NCBI RefSeq assembly: GCF_900636385.1
Contig: NZ_LR134269.1
Coordinates: forward strand, 2,363,577 to 2,427,576
Direction: 5' to 3'
From: Staphylococcus warneri
GTDB lineage: Bacteria > Bacillota > Bacilli > Staphylococcales > Staphylococcaceae
Length of the DNA stretch: 64,000 bases
The notes beneath the pieces are model-generated. The model had not been told where the DNA came from, ran no database searches, and was given only the letters and a program-made list of their open reading frames with translations. The translations under genes were made by a program, and so were the position numbers. This document shows positions 58,352 to 64,000 of this stretch, piece after piece; the first letter of the stretch is position 1; each line of letters starts with the position of its first letter.

Positions 58352-59071
58352 TTACTTCTCAAGTAAAGGAGATTTATTGGGTGTACCTGGTTTTCTTGGG
58401 TATTTCTTAGATGTTTGTCGTCGTTTATCAATGACAATCATTTGTCTTTCTCCCGCTTCTTCTGGCAATTCAAAGTTAAAGGTTTCTTTAACATTACCAC
58501 CTAATACATTAATTGCAAATTGAGCTTCGTCTAACTCTTCTTCACCTTTAGATGATTTTAAAGCTATGAATTGGCCACCTTTTTTAACTAAAGGTAGACA
58601 CAATTCACTTAGTACAGTTAGACGCGCAACAGCGCGGGCAGTAACGATATCGTAAGACTCCCTGTAGTCTCCCTTACCAAAGGTTTCTGCACGATCATGC
58701 ACAAAACTCACATCTTGGAGACCTAAAGCGTCCGCCAAATGATTTAAAAATTGGATACGCTTATTTAATGAATCGACTATTGTCACTTTCAACTCAGGGA
58801 AGATGATTTTCAATGGAATACTTGGGAAACCTGCACCTGCACCCACATCACATATTGATAATGAACCCTTAAAGTCATAATAGAAACTTGGTGTGATTGA
58901 ATCATAAAAATGCTTTAAATACACTTCATGTTCATCCGTAATACTTGTCAAATTCATCTTTTCATTCCATTCAACAAGTAACTGATAGTATGTTTGAAAT
59001 TGTTCTTTTTGAGTGTTCGATAATTCGATGTTGTTTTCTTTTAGTTTCTCAGATAGCCATTCTATACTCAT
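58352..59071 (-). CDS. rsmG: 16S rRNA (guanine527-N7)-methyltransferase RsmG
   Basis: 239 residues. SAM-binding motif [16 protein letters not shown] is intact and the N-terminal segment ([26 protein letters not shown]) is typical. It methylates G527 of 16S rRNA; loss gives low-level streptomycin resistance. Start overlaps the mnmG stop by one base. Confidence 0.97.
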   Translation of the reverse strand: MSIEWLSEKLKENNIELSNTQKEQFQTYYQLLVEWNEKMNLTSITDEHEVYLKHFYDSITPSFYYDFKGSLSICDVGAGAGFPSIPLKIIFPELKVTIVDSLNKRIQFLNHLADALGLQDVSFVHDRAETFGKGDYRESYDIVTARAVARLTVLSELCLPLVKKGGQFIALKSSKGEEELDEAQFAINVLGGNVKETFNFELPEEAGERQMIVIDKRRQTSKKYPRKPGTPNKSPLLEK

Positions 59072-60948
59072 TATTGATTCACCCTTTGAAGTTTTCCTTG
59101 TTCTAAATATACAAGTAAAATTGAAATATCAGCTGGGTTAACACCAGAAATTCTTGAAGCTTGCGCAATATTTAGTGGTTTAACTTCTGCTAGTTTTTCT
59201 CTAGCTTCTGAAGCTAAACTATCAACTTTACTATAGTCTAAGTCTTCAGGAATTTTCTTTTGTTCCATGCGTTTTACTTTTTCAACTTGTTGTAATGATT
59301 TATTGATATAACCTTCATATTTTGTTTGAATTTCAACTTGTTCTTCAACTTCTGAAGGTAATTGATGATCTTCTTCCAAGATTTCTAATATCGTATCATA
59401 TGTCATTTCAGGTCTACGTAATAAATCGATAGCTAATATACCATCTTTAAGTTTAGAACCACCATTTGCTTCGATCACTGATTGTGTATGGTCATTTGGT
59501 TTGATACGGATATCTGTTAATCTTTGGATTTCATCTTTAATTTGTTGACGCTTATGATTAAACTGCGCATAACGTTCATCTGAAATTAAACCTAGCTCAT
59601 GTCCTAAATCTGTAAGACGTAAGTCAGCATTATCATGACGTAATAATAAACGGTATTCTGCACGTGATGTTAATAAACGATATGGTTCATTTGTACCTTT
59701 TGTCACTAAATCATCGATTAGTACACCAATATATGCATCGGAACGACTTAAGATTTTCTCTTCTTTACCTAATACTTTACCTGCTGCATTAATACCAGCC
59801 ATAATACCTTGGCCAGCCGCTTCTTCATAACCTGATGTACCGTTAATTTGGCCAGCAGTATATAAATTCTTAATCATTTTAGTTTCTAGCGTCGGCCATA
59901 ATTGAGTTGGAACAATTGCATCATATTCAATGGCATAACCTGCACGCATCATGTCCGCTTTTTCTAATCCAGGTATCGTCTCTAACATTTGTCTTTGAAC
60001 GTGTTCAGGTAGACTTGTTGATAATCCTTGAACGTATACTTCATTAGTATTACGTCCTTCTGGTTCTAAGAATAATTGATGACGTGGTTTATCATTGAAA
60101 CGTACAAATTTGTCTTCGATTGATGGACAATATCTTGGCCCTGTACCTTTAATCATTCCAGAGTACATTGCAGATAAATGTAAGTTGTCGTCAATCACTT
60201 GATGTGTTTTGTCGTTAGTATAAGTTAACCAACATGGTAATTGGTCTAAAATATATTCTGTTGTTTCATAACTGAAAGCACGTCCTACATCATCGCCAGG
60301 TTGGATTTCAGTTTTTGAGTAATCGATTGTTTTAGAGTTAACACGTGGTGGTGTTCCTGTTTTAAAACGTACCACCTCGAAACCTAATCCTCTTAAATTA
60401 TCTGCTAATGTGACAGATGGTAATTGGTGGTTTGGACCACTGGAGTACTTCATGTTACCTAAGATGATTTCACCACGTAAAAATGTACCAGTCGTAATAA
60501 CCACTGCTTTAGAGCGATACTCTGTACCGATATTTGTACGTACGCCTTTAACTTCGTCATCTTCAATAATTAATTCATCTACCATACCTTGCATGATATC
60601 TAAGTTATCTTCATCCTCGATAACATTCTTCATCTCTTGTTGGTATAGCACTTTATCAGCTTGTGCACGTAATGCTCTAACAGCTGGTCCTTTACCTGTA
60701 TTTAACATACGCATTTGGATATGCGTTTTATCTATTGTCTTAGCCATTTGGCCACCTAATGCATCAATTTCACGCACAACAATCCCTTTAGCCGGGCCAC
60801 CTACTGATGGATTACATGGCATAAAGGCAATATTATCTAAATTGATTGTTAACATTAATGTTTTAGCGCCACGTCTTGCTGATGCTAAACCTGCTTCAAT
60901 TCCAGCATGGCCTGCACCAATTACAATTACATCATATTCTTGAACCAA
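59071..60948 (-). CDS. mnmG: tRNA uridine 5-carboxymethylaminomethyl enzyme MnmG (GidA)
   Basis: 625 residues from TTG 60948, chosen because AAGGAGG lies eight bases upstream and the product then starts [15 protein letters not shown] as in S. aureus; the frame to 60972 lacks an RBS. FAD-binding [10 protein letters not shown], the conserved PCNPSVGG and [23 protein letters not shown] are present. With MnmE it modifies the wobble uridine of several tRNAs. Confidence 0.97.
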   Translation of the reverse strand: MVQEYDVIVIGAGHAGIEAGLASARRGAKTLMLTINLDNIAFMPCNPSVGGPAKGIVVREIDALGGQMAKTIDKTHIQMRMLNTGKGPAVRALRAQADKVLYQQEMKNVIEDEDNLDIMQGMVDELIIEDDEVKGVRTNIGTEYRSKAVVITTGTFLRGEIILGNMKYSSGPNHQLPSVTLADNLRGLGFEVVRFKTGTPPRVNSKTIDYSKTEIQPGDDVGRAFSYETTEYILDQLPCWLTYTNDKTHQVIDDNLHLSAMYSGMIKGTGPRYCPSIEDKFVRFNDKPRHQLFLEPEGRNTNEVYVQGLSTSLPEHVQRQMLETIPGLEKADMMRAGYAIEYDAIVPTQLWPTLETKMIKNLYTAGQINGTSGYEEAAGQGIMAGINAAGKVLGKEEKILSRSDAYIGVLIDDLVTKGTNEPYRLLTSRAEYRLLLRHDNADLRLTDLGHELGLISDERYAQFNHKRQQIKDEIQRLTDIRIKPNDHTQSVIEANGGSKLKDGILAIDLLRRPEMTYDTILEILEEDHQLPSEVEEQVEIQTKYEGYINKSLQQVEKVKRMEQKKIPEDLDYSKVDSLASEAREKLAEVKPLNIAQASRISGVNPADISILLVYLEQGKLQRVNQ

Positions 60949-61029
60949 TTGTTGAACCTCCTTATTAAACATTCATCTATTTGTCTGAGAAATATACCCC
61001 TACTGGATTAACTTCCCTATTTATATTCG

Positions 61030-62409
61030 CTATTTACCTAAACAGAATTGACTAAATAACTGATCAATTAATTCATCACTTGCAGATTCGCCAATAATTT
61101 CACCTAAAATCTCCCAAGTGCGTGTTAAATCGATTTGTACCATATCCATTGGTATACCTGATTCGGCTGCATCAATCGCATCTTGGATTGATTGTCTTGC
61201 TTGTTTAAGTAATGAAATATGGCGTGAGTTAGATACATAAGTCATGTCTTGGTTTTGAACATCTCCACCAAAGAATAAATCTCTGATTTGTATTTCTAAT
61301 TCATCAATACCTTCTTGTTTTAACATAGAAGTCTGGATTAGTGGTGTGTCACCAATCATTTCTTTAACTTCATTTATGTCTAGATGTGTTTCTAAATCTG
61401 TTTTATTGATAATTACAATTACATCTTCATTTTTAACAACATCATATAACGTTTGGTCATCTTCCGTGAGTGCTTCATTATTATTCAACACAAATAAGAT
61501 TAAGTCAGCTTGACTCAGTGCTTTACGTGAACGTTCAACACCTATTTTCTCTACTATGTCTTCAGTATCTCGAATACCTGCTGTATCTACTAAACGAAGT
61601 GGTACACCTCTGACATTAACATATTCTTCTAATACATCTCTTGTAGTACCGGCTACTTCCGTTACAATCGCTTTATTATCTTGAATAAGGTTATTTAGCA
61701 TTGAAGACTTACCTACGTTTGGGCGACCTACAATAACAGTGGAGAGACCTTCTCTCATTATTTTACCCTGTGCACCTGTTTCTAATAGTTGATTAATTTC
61801 ATGTTTGATATTTTTAGATTGTTGTAATAAGAACTCTGTGGTCGCATCTTCTACATCGTCATACTCTGGATAATCGATATTTACCTCAACCTGAGCAAGT
61901 ATCTCCAATATTGACTGACGTTGACGTTTAATTAAATCACTTAAACGCCCCTCTATTTGATTCATCGCTACTTTTGAAGCACGATCTGTCTTAGAACGAA
62001 TAAAGTCCATTACTGCTTCTGCTTGAGATAAATCAATTCTTCCATTTAAGAATGCACGTTTTGTATATTCACCTGGTTCAGCCATTCGAGCGCCATGCGT
62101 CATTGTTAATTCTAATATGCGATTGATAGTTAAAATACCGCCATGACAATTGATTTCAATGATATCTTCTCTAGTAAATGTTTTAGGTGCTCTTAAGACG
62201 GAAATCATGACCTCTTCAACTGTCTCATTTGTTTCTGGGTCAATAATATGACCGTAATTTATTGTATGTGAATCAACTTCTGCTAATGGTTTCTTACCTT
62301 TATATAGTTTATCTCCAATTTCAACTGCTTGTGGACCAGAAAGTCTCACAATACCAATCGCACCTTCGCCCATTGGCGTTGAAATACTAGTAATTGTATC
62401 AAAGTCCAT
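61030..62409 (-). CDS. mnmE: tRNA modification GTPase MnmE (TrmE)
   Basis: 459 residues from ATG 62409 (AAGGAGG upstream). N-terminal tetrahydrofolate-binding domain, then G domain with [19 protein letters not shown] and NKTD, and the C-terminal catalytic CLGK. Works with MnmG in cmnm5U34 formation. The gap to mnmG is 81 nt. Confidence 0.97.
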   Translation of the reverse strand: MDFDTITSISTPMGEGAIGIVRLSGPQAVEIGDKLYKGKKPLAEVDSHTINYGHIIDPETNETVEEVMISVLRAPKTFTREDIIEINCHGGILTINRILELTMTHGARMAEPGEYTKRAFLNGRIDLSQAEAVMDFIRSKTDRASKVAMNQIEGRLSDLIKRQRQSILEILAQVEVNIDYPEYDDVEDATTEFLLQQSKNIKHEINQLLETGAQGKIMREGLSTVIVGRPNVGKSSMLNNLIQDNKAIVTEVAGTTRDVLEEYVNVRGVPLRLVDTAGIRDTEDIVEKIGVERSRKALSQADLILFVLNNNEALTEDDQTLYDVVKNEDVIVIINKTDLETHLDINEVKEMIGDTPLIQTSMLKQEGIDELEIQIRDLFFGGDVQNQDMTYVSNSRHISLLKQARQSIQDAIDAAESGIPMDMVQIDLTRTWEILGEIIGESASDELIDQLFSQFCLGK

Positions 62410-62469
62410 TGTTAGGCTGGCCTCCTTATTCAAGTAAATTTTCAATATTATATTGTAAATTGTTTCATT

Positions 62470-62560
62470 TCAAAAAGCTATTATCTTGTTCGAAATATAT
62501 AGGTTAGACTTCGGGTTGTCTGAAGTTAGACTTACGTACGTCTAAAACTAGCTCCCCTAC
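62470..62560. other. Structured spacer between rnpA and mnmE
   Basis: Two small hairpins can form: TTAGAC-N7-GTCTAA (around 62527-62546) and ACTTCGGGTTGTCTGAAGT (around 62509-62527). No long T tract follows, so this may be an RNA-processing site rather than a strong terminator. Confidence 0.35.
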
Positions 62561-62561
62561 C

Positions 62562-62912
62562 CTATTGAATTTTCTTATTAAATACTTTAGCTATTTTAAG
62601 TACATGTTCTAAACTACCTTGAATTTCTAAAGTGGACATTTTTTTAGCTGGTTGTCTTGCAATCACAATAATATCTTTCGTTATAATATCTTGTTTATGA
62701 ACTTTAAAATTTTCTCTTATCGCTCTCTTAATTTTATTTCTAGTAACAGCGTTACCTAATTTTTTTGAAACGCTAATTCCTAAGCGAAAATGTTCTTGTT
62801 CTTTATTATCATAGGTATATACTACGAATTGTCTATTTGCGACAGACTTTCCACTTTTATATATTTTTTGAAAATCTGCATTCTTCTTTATACGGTACGC
62901 TTTTTCCACCAA
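62562..62912 (-). CDS. rnpA: Ribonuclease P protein component RnpA
   Basis: 116 residues from TTG 62912. The basic motif RNKIKRAIRENFK (RNP-box) and ISVSKKLGNAV are intact. It is the protein subunit that helps the RNase P RNA mature tRNA 5' ends. In the usual rpmH-rnpA order; TTG is supported by alignment with the known N-terminus (EKAYRIKKNADFQ), while the RBS (GAGTGA) is weak. Confidence 0.96.
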   Translation of the reverse strand: MVEKAYRIKKNADFQKIYKSGKSVANRQFVVYTYDNKEQEHFRLGISVSKKLGNAVTRNKIKRAIRENFKVHKQDIITKDIIVIARQPAKKMSTLEIQGSLEHVLKIAKVFNKKIQ

Positions 62913-63131
62913 ACATCACTCGCTTATCAAATTCTCTTACCTTAGTATTATAAACCATCTAAAATTTAACTAAAAATAAACCAGCATTTATATTGAAAAC
63001 GCTGATTTCAGTCAAAAGTTTTTCTCTATCATCTATCAATTAACACAATCAATACTACATTTGATTGTTAATGTTTGAATAAAATTACTGTATTCAAAAC
63101 GAAAAAAAAGACCACTGATGAGTCAGTGATC

Positions 63132-63269
63132 TTATGCAGATAAAACTTTACGGCCTTTACGACGACGGCGCGCTAAGACTTTACGGCCATTTTTAGTGCT
63201 CATGCGTTTTCTGAAACCATGAACTTTACTATGTTTACGTTTATTTGGTTGATAAGTACGTTTTACCAT
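63132..63269 (-). CDS. rpmH: 50S ribosomal protein L34
   Basis: 45 residues ([20 protein letters not shown] at the start, ending GRKVLSA), the full conserved L34. It is too short for most ORF cutoffs. GGAGGTG lies before ATG 63269. First gene of the rpmH-rnpA-mnmE-mnmG-rsmG-noc cluster transcribed away from the origin. Confidence 0.98.
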
Positions 63270-63664
63270 GTAAAAACACCTCCATCTTTATTAAGTTATC
63301 TAACATCTCCAGGATCAAAGCCCTGTTAAATTTATAGATAGATAATTGTTAAAGTGGAGTAACTATTAATATAATAGCAACAAACTTATACATAAGAGAT
63401 TCCTCTTATTAACTGACTGCTATAAGAAATTCTTGGTTTAATATACTTATTATCTAGTCATATTTCAAGCAACTACTACAATATAACAAATTACCACTTA
63501 TAAAGCAAGCTCATTTAAATTGATTCTTCTATATTAATTATCAAACTAACCACTCCCAAATTTATTTAGCTTTTATTGGATATTCATTTTTCATACAGCT
63601 TTATAAATTATTTCCCAAACTGTTATAATCTCCATTTTTTAACGATTATGAATATTGTGCGAAG
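63270..63664. other. rpmH upstream region
   Basis: About 400 AT-rich bases containing the rpmH promoter(s). No ORF is supported. The densely boxed part of the origin follows. Confidence 0.5.
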
Positions 63665-63969
63665 TTATCCACTTATCAACATAGCATTATTGTAAATTTG
63701 TGGACAATTCGGTTGATATTCACAAGTTTTCACATCTTTTACGAACATATTCACAGTCATTTGACATCTATATTACTGAAAAAGTATAATTGTGTGGATA
63801 AGTCGTTTAATCATTGATTTTATAAGGATTTATTTATTAGATTTATATACAAATTAGCTGTGCATAAATCATAGTGTGCTTTAAGTTATCCACTGTCTGT
63901 GATTAACTTGTGGATAATTATTAACATGCTGTGATTATTTTTATCCACGGGTGTTATTTTTGTGTATAA
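63665..63969. other. oriC: oriC region with DnaA-box cluster
   Basis: Eight 9-mers match or nearly match TTATNCACA: 63665-63673 (TTATCCACT), 63699-63707 (TTGTCCACA, minus), 63793-63801 (TTATCCACA, minus), 63859-63867 (TTATGCACA, minus), 63886-63894 (TTATCCACT), 63909-63917 (TTATCCACA, minus), 63941-63949 (TTATCCACG), 63961-63969 (TTATACACA, minus). The stretch lies between rpmH and the expected dnaA start beyond 64000. It is AT rich, with an RBS-like GGAG near 63991. Confidence 0.88.
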
Positions 63970-64000
63970 CTAAAAAATTTTGAGAAAGATGGAGTTATTT

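Noticed and set aside
60410..60943. Plus-strand open frame opposite mnmG
   Set aside because: It is the antisense shadow of a highly conserved gene, with no RBS.

Overview
The window is from a low-GC Gram-positive bacterium, almost certainly a Staphylococcus. The evidence is the set of staphylococcal families: a VraDEH-type ABC exporter, a YSIRK lipase, an IsaB-like protein, a serine-aspartate LPXTG adhesin, an NDxxF lipoprotein, Noc, and MnmE/MnmG/RsmG/RnpA/RpmH with lengths equal to those I recall for S. aureus. A complete glucuronide operon with a beta-glucuronidase fits species known to be beta-glucuronidase positive, such as the S. warneri/S. pasteuri group. That species guess is inference. 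The right edge lies in the origin region just upstream of dnaA, so this is one replichore arm and most genes are on the minus strand, pointing away from the origin.

Layout. 1-4.5 kb: 3' part of a methionine operon (metF-metE-cyclase-family gene). 4.6-9.3 kb: small membrane/unknown genes, an SsaA-like CHAP protein, a tandemly duplicated and frameshifted monooxygenase-like gene, and a thiolase. 9.35-17.6 kb: a seven-gene glucuronide/hexuronate operon (kdgA-kdgK-symporter-uxaC-uxuA-SDR-uidA), followed by an AraC-type regulator gene and, divergent from it, a HAD hydrolase and a GH3 glycosidase. 21.9-25.3 kb: three overlapping or adjacent genes (flavoprotein with a cysteine tail, FeoB-like permease without a G domain, COG0523 GTPase) behind a near-perfect Zur box, a likely zinc-starvation system. 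25.5-29.4 kb: MepB-like protein, small membrane protein, DUF3267 peptidase-like protein, and an XRE regulator/DUF3169/ABC exporter operon with a perfect operator. 29.6-32.7 kb: SD-repeat adhesin. 32.8-35.3 kb: GNAT acetyltransferase, then an operon of lipoprotein, serine-rich secreted protein and a dedicated type I signal peptidase. 35.5-38.4 kb: vraDEH. 38.4-40.5 kb: lipase. 40.7-47.2 kb: two SDRs, ABM monooxygenase, DJ-1 fusion, CAAX protease, FemABX-like transferase, frameshifted isaB-like gene. 47.2-50.5 kb: sparse and AT-rich. 50.6-54.5 kb: a YknWXYZ-like efflux locus in which two of four genes are broken. 54.5-57.4 kb: lipoprotein, membrane HTH protein, DUF3147 pair plus TetR with a perfect 20-bp palindrome. 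57.5-64 kb: noc-rsmG-mnmG-mnmE-rnpA-rpmH and the DnaA-box-rich origin region.

The most interesting unit is the putative Zur-controlled trio at 21.9-25.4 kb. Next are the private signal peptidase operon, the decayed YknWXYZ-like locus, and several clean regulatory palindromes or direct repeats that identify probable operators. No insertion sequence, prophage, CRISPR array, rRNA or tRNA gene was recognised.
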